Source of the DNA: JAVVFH01 sp032250585
Lineage (GTDB): Bacteria > Pseudomonadota > Gammaproteobacteria > Xanthomonadales > SZUA-36
Direction: 5' to 3'
DNA length: 31,798 nucleotides
Assembly: GCA_032250585.1 (NCBI GenBank)
Contig: JAVVFH010000011.1
Location: 1 to 31,798, forward strand
In this document: piece after piece, positions 23,621 through 31,513 of the stretch
How positions within the stretch are numbered: position 1 is the first letter of the stretch
Layout: every line of letters starts with the position of its first letter
Translations under genes and position numbers: made by a program
Notes under the pieces: model-generated
Databases searched by the model: none
What the model was told of the DNA's origin: nothing
Seen by the model: the letters and a program-made list of their open reading frames with translations, nothing else

Positions 23621-25513
23621 ATGAATGTGATGCAGCATCCGGAAACATTCGACGTGATCGTGATCGGCGGCGGCCATGCCGGCACCGAGGCCGCACTGGC
23701 CTCGGCCCGCAGCGGCGCTCGCACGTTGCTGATAACCCACAGTATTGAAACGATTGGCCAGATGAGTTGCAACCCGGCGATCGGCGGTATCGGCAAGGGT
23801 CATCTGGTCAGGGAAGTGGATGCATTGGGTGGCGTCATGGCGCGCGCAGCGGATGCCGCCGGTATCCAGTTTCGCACGCTCAATTCACGCAAGGGCCCCG
23901 CGGTGCGTGCCACGCGCGCCCAGTGTGACCGCGACCTCTATCGCGCCTGTATCCGGCAGGCTGTGGAGCGGCAGCCGCGGCTGTCGGTTTTTCAGGCGGC
24001 GGTTGACGATCTGATACTGGACGGTGCCCGCATCACGGGTTGCCGCAGCAAAACGGGGCTCGAGTTTCGCGCAGCGGCCGTGGTCCTGACTACCGGAACT
24101 TTTCTCGGCGGCCGGATCCACATCGGTGATGAGCGCACGGAAGGTGGCCGCGCCGGTGACCCGCCCTCCAACGCTCTGGCGGCGCGACTGCGCGAAATGC
24201 CGTTCACGGTGGCCCGGCTCAAGACCGGAACGCCGCCGAGAATCGACGGCAAGACGGTGGACTTCAGCCGGCTGCGCGAGCAGCCCGGGGACGAGCCCCG
24301 CCCGGTGTTTTCGTTTATCGGCAGCGGTAGCGATCATCCTCGGCAGCTCTGTTGCTGGATCACCGAGACCGGCGAACGCACCCACGACATCATCCGCGGC
24401 GCGCTCCATCGCTCGCCGATGTACTCCGGCATCATCGAGGGCGTCGGGCCGCGCTACTGCCCGTCGATCGAAGACAAGGTAGTGCGCTTCGCCGACCGCT
24501 CCAGCCACCAGATCTTCGTCGAGCCTGAAGGCCTGGGGACTCAGGAACTCTACCCAAACGGGATCTCGACCAGTCTTCCTTTCGATATTCAGTTGCAACT
24601 CGTGCACAGCATCCACGGCTTCGAGAACGCACACATCACACGGCCGGGTTATGCTATTGAATACGATTTCTTCGATCCACGGGAACTGCACGCCAGCCTG
24701 GAGACAAAACACGTCGAGGGCCTTTATTTCGCGGGTCAGATCAACGGCACCACAGGTTACGAGGAAGCCGCCGCCCAAGGCCTGGTTGCCGGCCTCAACG
24801 CCGCCCGTTCGAGCCGCGGGGAGTTTGCGTGGACGCCGCGCAGGGACGAAGCCTACATCGGCGTATTGATCGACGACCTGGTAACCCAGGGCACGCGAGA
24901 GCCGTATCGCATGTTTACCAGTCGTGCCGAGTATCGGCTGCAGTTGCGCGAGGACAATGCCGACTTGCGCCTGACCGAAGCCGGTCGCGATCTGGGCCTG
25001 GTGGATGATCGGCGCTGGAGCATCTATTGCGAGAAACGGGACGCGATCGAGACCGAGCGGCAGCGCTTGAGCGCCGTCTGGATAACGCCCGGCAACGAAC
25101 TTGGCGCCGCGCTGGAAAAGCGCCACGGCTTGAAAATAGGCAAGGAAACGCGGGCGCTGGATCTGCTCAAGCGCCCTGACATCGATTACGACCGCCTGCT
25201 CGAAGTTACCGGGCTCGGACCGGGTGTGCCCGATCGGCGCGTCGCCGAGCAACTGGAAATCCAGTTGCGTTACTGCGGTTATCTCGGCCGCCAGCAGGAC
25301 GACATTGAGCGGCGCCGGCAGCACGAGGATACTGCGCTCGGTGCCGATTTTGATTACGGCCAGGTTCGGGGCTTGTCGTCGGAAGTTGGCGAAAAGCTGC
25401 GGGCCGCCAGGCCTGATACGATCGGACAGGCTTCGCGGATTCCCGGCATGACTCCGGCCGCGATCTCCCTGTTGCTGGTACACCTGAAGAAATCACGCCG
25501 CCAGGTGGCCTGA
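23621..25513 (+). CDS. mnmG: tRNA uridine-5-carboxymethylaminomethyl modification enzyme MnmG
   Basis: MnmG (GidA), with MnmE, installs carboxymethylaminomethyl at U34 of certain tRNAs, using FAD, NADH, methylenetetrahydrofolate and glycine or ammonium. The FAD loop IGGGHAGTEAALA begins at residue 15. The redox cysteines are at 50 (MSCNPAIGG) and 280 (RYCPSIEDK). LKTGTPPRIDG and GYEEAAAQGLVAGLNAA are also diagnostic, and the C-terminal helical GIDA_assoc domain is complete. I chose the ATG at 23621 (630 aa, AAGG 6 nt upstream); the ATG at 23630 gives MQHPETFDVIVIGG and is equally credible. The usual partner rsmG is not downstream. Confidence 0.97.
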   Translation: MNVMQHPETFDVIVIGGGHAGTEAALASARSGARTLLITHSIETIGQMSCNPAIGGIGKGHLVREVDALGGVMARAADAAGIQFRTLNSRKGPAVRATRAQCDRDLYRACIRQAVERQPRLSVFQAAVDDLILDGARITGCRSKTGLEFRAAAVVLTTGTFLGGRIHIGDERTEGGRAGDPPSNALAARLREMPFTVARLKTGTPPRIDGKTVDFSRLREQPGDEPRPVFSFIGSGSDHPRQLCCWITETGERTHDIIRGALHRSPMYSGIIEGVGPRYCPSIEDKVVRFADRSSHQIFVEPEGLGTQELYPNGISTSLPFDIQLQLVHSIHGFENAHITRPGYAIEYDFFDPRELHASLETKHVEGLYFAGQINGTTGYEEAAAQGLVAGLNAARSSRGEFAWTPRRDEAYIGVLIDDLVTQGTREPYRMFTSRAEYRLQLREDNADLRLTEAGRDLGLVDDRRWSIYCEKRDAIETERQRLSAVWITPGNELGAALEKRHGLKIGKETRALDLLKRPDIDYDRLLEVTGLGPGVPDRRVAEQLEIQLRYCGYLGRQQDDIERRRQHEDTALGADFDYGQVRGLSSEVGEKLRAARPDTIGQASRIPGMTPAAISLLLVHLKKSRRQVA

Positions 25514-25566
25514 TCGGCGAGAATTTGCGACCCGATTTCGTGGAATCACGAATTGAAAACGATCCG

Positions 25567-25712
25567 TTTACAGTTTTTTAACCCGGAATGATTAAGCTGT
25601 AAGCGTAAGTTGACTGTGCCTAGCGCGTCGCTCCTCAATACAGGCAGTCCCCACACTTCTATGCCTATGGCGATGCGCTTTCAAGCCCCGGATCCAATCC
25701 GGGGCTTTTTTT
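25567..25712 (+). ncRNA. Candidate small RNA or mnmG 3' UTR
   Basis: The 245-bp gap between the convergent mnmG and symporter genes ends in a strong plus-strand terminator, far (about 170 nt) from the mnmG stop. Within the gap TTTACA (25567-25572) and GATTAA (25590-25595) are 17 bp apart. A transcript from about 25602 to 25712 would be near 110 nt with a GC-rich 3' hairpin and U-tract, as in Hfq-dependent RNAs. The promoter is weak (5/6 and 3/6), there is no known RNA family match that I see, and it may simply be a long 3' UTR of mnmG. Confidence 0.3.
25683..25712 (+). terminator. Rho-independent terminator downstream of mnmG
   Basis: AAGCCCCGGAT (25683-25693) and ATCCGGGGCTT (25697-25707) are 11-bp perfect arms around CCA, ending in seven T (25706-25712). 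The T-tract is on the plus strand; for the convergent symporter gene the tract is too short. Confidence 0.93.
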
Positions 25713-25758
25713 ATCCCCAGCGTGCAAACCGATGTTGTTCGACAGCAGTGTGTCCCTT

Positions 25759-27051
25759 TTATTTTAAGCCGCTGCCGGTTTCAAAATCGCCAGCAGCCCG
25801 TGGGTCGTTGAACACGGTTTCATCCAGTTCTCCCTCGCTCTTGCCAACGATGGTGGTGACCGTGGCGTCACCGGTGATGTTCACGACCGTGCGGGTCATG
25901 TCCAGCAATCGGTCGACGCCCAGGATCAACGCGATCCCCTCCTCCGGCAGGCCGACCTGTGCCAGAACGCCGGCCAGCAGCACCAGGCCGACGCTGGGGA
26001 TTCCGGCGGTTCCGATGGATGCCATGATGACCATCAGCACCACCATCAGGTACTGGCTGATACCCAGGTCAATGCCGTAGAACTGGGCGATGAAGCCGGT
26101 AGCAATGCCTTGCATGATCGCGGTGCCGTCCATGTTGATGGTGGCGCCGAGCGGTACAGTGAACGAAGCGACCTTGTTGCTGACGCCGATGCGCTTGACC
26201 ACCGATTCGAGCGTCACGGGAATGGTCGCGTTGCTGGACGCCGTGGAGAATCCGAACAGCATGGCGGCACGCATTTTGTACAGGAAAATGCGCGGATCCA
26301 GCCGCGTCAGCAGCACCAGCAGAGTGGGGTAGAACACAAGCGCATGGAAAACGAGGACCGCGAGCACCAGTACGATGTAGCGGCCGACCGCAAGGAAATC
26401 CCCACCGTTGCTGGTGGCGGCCAGGTTGGCGATCAGCGCGAAAACGCCGTAGGGCGCGACCCGCATGACGATCGTAACCAGCTTCATGATGACCTGGTTG
26501 AAGTCCTCGAACCAGCCGGAAATACGTTTGCCCGCCTCGCCGCTCATGGTGATGGCCAGCCCGAGCAGTATCGCGAAAAAGATGATGGGCAGCATTTTCG
26601 CATCGGCCATCGCCGCCACCGGATTGTTCGGCACCATGTCCACCAGCACCTGCGTGAAAGGCGTAACCTCGGCGATGTCCTGTTGGACCAGATTGACGGG
26701 CGTGGCACCGATTCCGGGTTCGAAAACCAACGCGGCAGTCAGCGCGATCGTCACGGCGAAGCCGGTGGTGAACATGTAAAGGCCGACGGTCTTGCCACCG
26801 ACCCGCCCGAGCACCTTGGGGTCGGAGAGTGAACTGACGCCGCAGATCAGCGAAACGAAAACGAGCGGCACAACGAGCATTTTCAGCAGCGAGATGAAGA
26901 CCTGACCCGCGACTCCGAAAAGGCCGTCGATCAGCCAGATCTGCGACCATTCGGGGGTGCCCATGAGGTTCAGGATGCTGCCCAGAACGGCCCCCAGGAT
27001 CATGGCAATGAAAATTTTCGAGCTGAGGCTCAGGCGCTTCTGTTCCAACAT
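25759..27051 (-). CDS. Dicarboxylate/amino acid:cation symporter (DAACS family)
   Basis: This 430-aa inner-membrane carrier probably imports glutamate, aspartate or C4-dicarboxylates with protons or sodium. The DAACS fold is visible as hydrophobic segments from about residue 10 (KIFIAMILGAVLGSIL) through the C-terminal half. The substrate-site segments are FSTASSNATIPVT (hairpin 1, serine-rich) and TINMDGTAIMQG, the NMDGT motif of helix 7. GTAGIPSVGLVLLAGVL is hairpin 2. I cannot tell glutamate from dicarboxylate preference. The ATG at 27051 has a near-perfect Shine-Dalgarno (GGGAGGAG). It faces away from glnS and converges on mnmG. Confidence 0.93.
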   Translation of the reverse strand: MLEQKRLSLSSKIFIAMILGAVLGSILNLMGTPEWSQIWLIDGLFGVAGQVFISLLKMLVVPLVFVSLICGVSSLSDPKVLGRVGGKTVGLYMFTTGFAVTIALTAALVFEPGIGATPVNLVQQDIAEVTPFTQVLVDMVPNNPVAAMADAKMLPIIFFAILLGLAITMSGEAGKRISGWFEDFNQVIMKLVTIVMRVAPYGVFALIANLAATSNGGDFLAVGRYIVLVLAVLVFHALVFYPTLLVLLTRLDPRIFLYKMRAAMLFGFSTASSNATIPVTLESVVKRIGVSNKVASFTVPLGATINMDGTAIMQGIATGFIAQFYGIDLGISQYLMVVLMVIMASIGTAGIPSVGLVLLAGVLAQVGLPEEGIALILGVDRLLDMTRTVVNITGDATVTTIVGKSEGELDETVFNDPRAAGDFETGSGLK

Positions 27052-27081
27052 GCGGCTCCTCCCGTTGGTCGAGATTCCATT

Positions 27082-27113
27082 ATCCCGGAAAGACCGTCAG
27101 GACTTTCCGGGAT
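27082..27113. repeat. Inverted repeat between the symporter and glnS
   Basis: ATCCCGGAAAG (27082-27092) and CTTTCCGGGAT (27103-27113) are 11-bp perfect arms around 10 nt. It lies 3 bp before the glnS -35 box and 31 bp upstream of the symporter start. No T-tract follows on either strand. Its location suits an operator, or a leader hairpin of the symporter transcript. Confidence 0.7.
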
Positions 27114-27115
27114 TA

Positions 27116-27143
27116 TTGAGAGGTGGGCAGTATAAGGTAGAAT
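27116..27143 (+). promoter_or_regulatory. Candidate sigma70 promoter for glnS
   Basis: TTGAGA (27116-27121, 5/6) and TAGAAT (27138-27143, 5/6) are 16 bp apart. TATAAG at 27131-27136 is a second possible -10. The leader would be about 60 nt. Confidence 0.6.
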
Positions 27144-27210
27144 CCAAGGCCTCGACGCAGGATTTACCGGCAGCGACCAGCAGTCCGCCACCCACACTCC
27201 AGGACAGGCA

Positions 27211-28908
27211 ATGAGCGCAGAGAACACGAACCGCTCCACCCACTTCATTCGCAACATCATCATTGGCGACCTGGAGTCCGGCAAACGCCGCGAAGTGGTC
27301 ACACGCTTCCCGCCGGAACCCAACGGTCACCTGCACATTGGACACGCCAAGTCGATCTGCCTGAATTTCGGTATTGCCGATGAGTTTGGCGGCCGCACCA
27401 ATCTGCGTTTCGATGACACGAACCCGCTGAAGGAAAGCGACGACTTCATGCGGGCGATCATGGACGACGTTCGGTGGCTGGGCTACGAATGGGATGAGCT
27501 CCGCCATGCTTCGGATTATTTCCCGCAACTCTATGACTATGCGATCCACCTCATTGAAAGCGGCAAGGCTTATGTCGAGGAGTTGGCCGCAGATGAGATC
27601 CGCGCCTATCGCGGCACGCTCACCGAGCCCGGCCGGGAGAGTCCGTTCCGCGACCGGCCGGTGGAAGAAAGCCTGAGCCTGTTTCAGCGCATGAAAGCCG
27701 GCGAGTTTGAAGACGGGCAGTACGTTTTGCGAGCGAAGATCGACATGGCTTCATCGAACATGAACTTGCGTGATCCGGTGATCTACCGAATCCGCAACGC
27801 CGCGCATCACCGCACCGGAGACGAATGGCATATCTACCCGATGTACGACTGGGCGCACGGTATTTCCGACGCGCTCGAGGGCATCACTCATTCGCTGTGC
27901 ACCCTGGAATTCGAAGATCACCGACCGCTCTATGATTGGTTTCTGGAGAACATACCTGCCCCTTGCCATCCACAGCAGATCGAGTTCGCCCGCGGCAATC
28001 TGGACTACACGGTGATGAGCAAGCGCCGGCTGCGCGAATTGGTGGAGGAAGGCCATGTCTCGGGTTGGGACGACCCCCGCATGCCAACGCTGGCAGGACT
28101 GCGCCGGCGCGGTTTCACCGCGCAATCGATCCGCAGCTTCTGGGAGGAGATGGGCATATCGAAATCGGAAAGCATCATCTCGATGGGCGTGCTGGAAAAC
28201 GCCGTGCGCAACGACCTCAACAACCGCGCGCCGCGCAGCATGGCCGTACTCGACCCGTTGAAATTGGTGCTGACCAATTTTCCGGCGGATACCACCGAAT
28301 GGTTGGACGCGCCGCTGCATCCGCAAAACGAGGAAATGGGCACGCGCAAAGTCGCGCTGACGCGTGAACTGTGGATCGAGCGGGCTGATTTCATGGAGGA
28401 TCCGCCGCGCAAGTTTTTTCGCCTGAAACCCGGTGGCGAGGTGCGGCTGCGCAACGCCTTCATCGTCACGTGCACGGAGGTCATCAAGGACGACAGCGGC
28501 GAGGTGACGGAACTGCATTGCCAATTCGATCCCGATTCGCGTTCCGGCATGCCGGGCGCCCAGCGCAAGGTGAAGGGCACTATCCACTGGGTTTCGGTTC
28601 AGCACGGGGTGCGCGCGGAAGTTCGGCTCTGCGACCGGCTGTTTTCAGTGCCGAACCCACTGGCGGACAAATCCTGTGATTACCGCGAGTTCCTGAATCC
28701 ACACTCGTTCGACGTCATTGACTCTGCGGTGGTGGAGCCGCCCGTGGCCGAAGGCGAGCCGGGAGATTTCTACCAGTTCGAGCGCAACGGCTACTTCTGT
28801 CATGACCTGGTCGATTCCAAACCGGGGCGTCCGGTGCTCAACCGCATCGTTACATTGCGCGATTCCTGGGCCCGGATCGAACAGGAAATGGCTCAGCAGC
28901 GGTCATGA
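27211..28908 (+). CDS. glnS: Glutaminyl-tRNA synthetase
   Basis: GlnRS charges tRNA-Gln with glutamine in the cytosol, so this organism has direct glutaminylation rather than relying only on GatCAB. The 565-aa class I enzyme has the HIGH motif at 42-45 inside FPPEPNGHLHIGH. Its KMSKS counterpart is VMSKRRL at 268-274. LRFDDTNP, a GlnRS/GluRS ATP-site segment, and the anticodon-binding beta-barrel half (HPQNEEMGTRKVALTRELWIE split) are present. GlnRS instead of GluRS is supported by the PPEPNG start, the length and the C-terminal beta-barrels. The ATG at 27211 has AGGACAGGCA upstream. Confidence 0.98.
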   Translation: MSAENTNRSTHFIRNIIIGDLESGKRREVVTRFPPEPNGHLHIGHAKSICLNFGIADEFGGRTNLRFDDTNPLKESDDFMRAIMDDVRWLGYEWDELRHASDYFPQLYDYAIHLIESGKAYVEELAADEIRAYRGTLTEPGRESPFRDRPVEESLSLFQRMKAGEFEDGQYVLRAKIDMASSNMNLRDPVIYRIRNAAHHRTGDEWHIYPMYDWAHGISDALEGITHSLCTLEFEDHRPLYDWFLENIPAPCHPQQIEFARGNLDYTVMSKRRLRELVEEGHVSGWDDPRMPTLAGLRRRGFTAQSIRSFWEEMGISKSESIISMGVLENAVRNDLNNRAPRSMAVLDPLKLVLTNFPADTTEWLDAPLHPQNEEMGTRKVALTRELWIERADFMEDPPRKFFRLKPGGEVRLRNAFIVTCTEVIKDDSGEVTELHCQFDPDSRSGMPGAQRKVKGTIHWVSVQHGVRAEVRLCDRLFSVPNPLADKSCDYREFLNPHSFDVIDSAVVEPPVAEGEPGDFYQFERNGYFCHDLVDSKPGRPVLNRIVTLRDSWARIEQEMAQQRS

Positions 28909-28978
28909 CCTCCTGTTCCCGCTACGGGCGGTCCGGTCTGATAAACTTGTCGCCACGTCTTAACTGCGGAGCTTCCTG

Positions 28979-29560
28979 ATGGAATGGATCATTCTTGTAT
29001 TGCTCGTCGGCGCAGTAGTCTACGCCATATCGGTCTACAACCGCATGGTGGCGGGCCGCAACCGCTTCAAGAACGCTTTTGCCCAGATCGACGTCCAACT
29101 GACGCGCCGCCATGACCTCATCCCGAACCTGGTCGAGACCGCAAAGGGTTACATGAAACATGAGCGCGAGACCCTGGAAGGTGTAATCAGGGCGCGCAAC
29201 GCAGCGGCTGCGGGTTTGCGCGAGGCGGCGAAAGATCCGACGGACCCGCAGGCCATGAAGCAGCTGAGCGAGGCCGAGCAGGGCCTGTCTGGCGCCTTGG
29301 GCCGGCTGTTCGCGCTTTCCGAAGCCTATCCGGACCTGAAGGCGAATCAGAACATGATGCAGCTTTCCGAGGAGCTGACCACGACCGAGAACAAGGTCGC
29401 CTTTGCGCGACAGGCATACAACGACGCGGTCATGTTCTACAATACTTTGCGCGAGTCTTTCCCCAACAACCTGTTTGCGGGCTGGTTCAATTTCGGTCCC
29501 GCCGAATTGCTCGAGATCGAGGACGAAACCAAGCGCGAGGTTCCGCAGGTCAGCTTCTGA
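28979..29560 (+). CDS. lemA: LemA family protein
   Basis: The 193-aa protein has one N-terminal membrane helix (residues 3-19, WIILVLLVGAVVYAISV) and a helical body typical of LemA. Hallmarks are YNRMVAGRNRFKNAFAQIDV, LTRRHDLIPNLVETAKGYM and the C-terminal NTLRESFPNNLFA. LemA proteins have no settled enzymatic role; they recur next to membrane metallopeptidases and are discussed as partners in envelope stress or protein quality control. The next gene is such a peptidase, 10 bp downstream. GGAG is positioned 7 nt before the ATG. Confidence 0.96.
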   Translation: MEWIILVLLVGAVVYAISVYNRMVAGRNRFKNAFAQIDVQLTRRHDLIPNLVETAKGYMKHERETLEGVIRARNAAAAGLREAAKDPTDPQAMKQLSEAEQGLSGALGRLFALSEAYPDLKANQNMMQLSEELTTTENKVAFARQAYNDAVMFYNTLRESFPNNLFAGWFNFGPAELLEIEDETKREVPQVSF

Positions 29561-29570
29561 GGGCTGGTCC

Positions 29571-31481
29571 GTGAATTTCTTCGAGCATCAGGAGCAGGCA
29601 CGCAGGCAGTCGTACTGGCTGATTGCGGCGTTCATCGTAGCGGTGCTCGGCATTGTTGTGGCGATTGACGCTATATTGCTGCTGGCTCTGGGGGTTTCTT
29701 CCCAGGAACCTCCGGAAGGCGCGTATTCGATAGCCAGCATGGTGCGCGCCAATCTCCCCATGCTGATCGGCGGTGCCGGCGCCACGCTCGCGGTAATCGG
29801 CATCGCGAGTCTTGTCAAAACCGTGGGGTTGCGCTCCGGTGGCGGGCAAGTGGCGCGGCAACTGGGTGGCACGCTGGTGGATTCCGACACGCGCGACCCC
29901 AAACGCCGGCGGCTGGTCAACGTGGTGGAGGAGATCGCGCTGGCCGCCGGCGTGCCGGTGCCGGACATTTACATTCTCGAGCAGGAGTCCGGCATCAATG
30001 CCTTTGCGGCGGGCTACACGCCCTCCGACGCGGCGATCGCCGTCACCCGCGGCATGCTGGACAAGCTGGACCGTAACGAACTGCAAGGCGTGATCGCGCA
30101 CGAATTCAGCCACATCATGAACGGCGACATGCGCATCAATATCCGGTTAATGGGTGCCCTGTTCGGAATCCTGTTGTTGGCCCTGATCGGGCGCCGGGTC
30201 TTGCTCTATGCACACCTGGGCCGGTCCTCCCGCAACAAAAACGGTGGGGCGGTGATGCTGATCGCCTTCGGCCTGGTGGCTGCCGGATACATTGGGCTGT
30301 TTTTCGGGCGTTGGATCAAGGCCGCCGTATCGCGGCAGCGGGAGTACCTGGCGGATGCGTCAGCAGTCCAGTTCACCCGCGATCCCACGGGAATCGGCGG
30401 TGCTCTGAAAAAGATCGCCATTTACAGTGGCGGTTCCCACCTGGATGCGGACAGCGAAGAAGTCAGCCACATGCTGTTCGGAGACGGCCAGTCGCGGCTC
30501 CTGTTTGCTACGCATCCGCCGCTGAATACGCGGATCGCGCGCATCGATCCAAGCTTCCAGCCGGAGGATCTCGAGCGTTTGGCGTCGAAATTAGAGCGCG
30601 AACGCCTGCTCAAGCAGCAGGCGCCGGAGGTCTCTGTGGCGCCGGCGGCGGCCGGCGGCTTGTTCGATGCGGACGGCCTCCTCGGCCAGATCGGCAATCC
30701 GGATGGCCAGCGCGTGTTGATGGCGGCGGCGCTCGCGATTTCCATTCCTGAAAAGCTGCGCGAGGCGGCGCACTCGGCGGAATGGGCGCCGGAAGTGCTT
30801 TTTCTCGCCTTGCTGGATGAGGATCCGGAACTGCGGGAACAGCAATTGCTGCTGGTTGCGCAAGGCATGGGCTCCGAAAGCGAAGGGCAGCTCCGGGCGT
30901 TGCTGACTGCCGATGGGCTGCCCGGCGCCACGCAGCGCCTGCCGTTACTGGAGATGGCCTTCCCGGCCCTGAAGCGCCGCCCGCCCGAATTCGTCAACCG
31001 CTTGCTGGAGACGGTCGAGGCCATCGCCTGGGTCGACGGGCGCATCGACGTGTTCGAGTATTTGCTGGCGAGGGTCATCTCGCAGCACCTCCGGGAGTCG
31101 GCTAATCCCGGAACGGCCCGTGTGGCAGGCGGCAAATCGCTGGCTCAGCTCCGTCAGGACGCCGCGAACGTGCTGGCTGTTCTGGCGAGCCACGGCCACG
31201 ACGACGCCACGGCGGCCGATGCGGCTTTCCGGGCCGGCATGAAGGTCCTGGGCGGGAAGCCGGATGCAAAGATGATGCAGGGCGCGAATTGGGTCAAGAC
31301 CATGGATGAGGCCCTTGGCCGGCTGGATGCCCTGAAGCCGGTGGCGAAACAGAAACTGGTCCGCGCGCTGGCGGAAACCGTGCTGTACGACGAAAAAGTG
31401 GCGCCAGTTGAGCTTGAATTGTTGCGGGTGAGCTGCGGACTGATCCACGTGCCGCTGCCCTTGCTCACCGAAACAGGCTGA
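29571..31481 (+). CDS. Membrane-bound M48 family metallopeptidase with long C-terminal extension
   Basis: This 636-aa protein is an HtpX-like zinc protease. Two membrane helices open it (about 16-42 and 62-82). The zinc site HEFSH has H177, E178 and H181; the third ligand is E258 in RQREYLADASAVQF. Two more helices lie between these motifs (ALFGILLLALIGRRVLLY and MLIAFGLVAAGYIGLFF). A canonical HtpX is about 290 aa; here about 350 residues follow. The tail has two stretches like acidic, TerB-type repeats (AIAWVDGRIDVFEYLLARVI and LAETVLYDEKVAPVELELLR). The start is GTG at 29571, with GAGGG before it; the longer frame runs back into lemA. Co-transcription with lemA is likely. Confidence 0.93.
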   Translation: MNFFEHQEQARRQSYWLIAAFIVAVLGIVVAIDAILLLALGVSSQEPPEGAYSIASMVRANLPMLIGGAGATLAVIGIASLVKTVGLRSGGGQVARQLGGTLVDSDTRDPKRRRLVNVVEEIALAAGVPVPDIYILEQESGINAFAAGYTPSDAAIAVTRGMLDKLDRNELQGVIAHEFSHIMNGDMRINIRLMGALFGILLLALIGRRVLLYAHLGRSSRNKNGGAVMLIAFGLVAAGYIGLFFGRWIKAAVSRQREYLADASAVQFTRDPTGIGGALKKIAIYSGGSHLDADSEEVSHMLFGDGQSRLLFATHPPLNTRIARIDPSFQPEDLERLASKLERERLLKQQAPEVSVAPAAAGGLFDADGLLGQIGNPDGQRVLMAAALAISIPEKLREAAHSAEWAPEVLFLALLDEDPELREQQLLLVAQGMGSESEGQLRALLTADGLPGATQRLPLLEMAFPALKRRPPEFVNRLLETVEAIAWVDGRIDVFEYLLARVISQHLRESANPGTARVAGGKSLAQLRQDAANVLAVLASHGHDDATAADAAFRAGMKVLGGKPDAKMMQGANWVKTMDEALGRLDALKPVAKQKLVRALAETVLYDEKVAPVELELLRVSCGLIHVPLPLLTETG

Positions 31482-31513
31482 GCGCGCGACGGCAGACGCA
31501 ATTCAGGACGCCA

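Noticed and set aside
23885..25483. Minus-strand open frame of 532 codons
   Set aside because: It is the mirror of mnmG and has no recognisable domain; mnmG is certain on the other strand.
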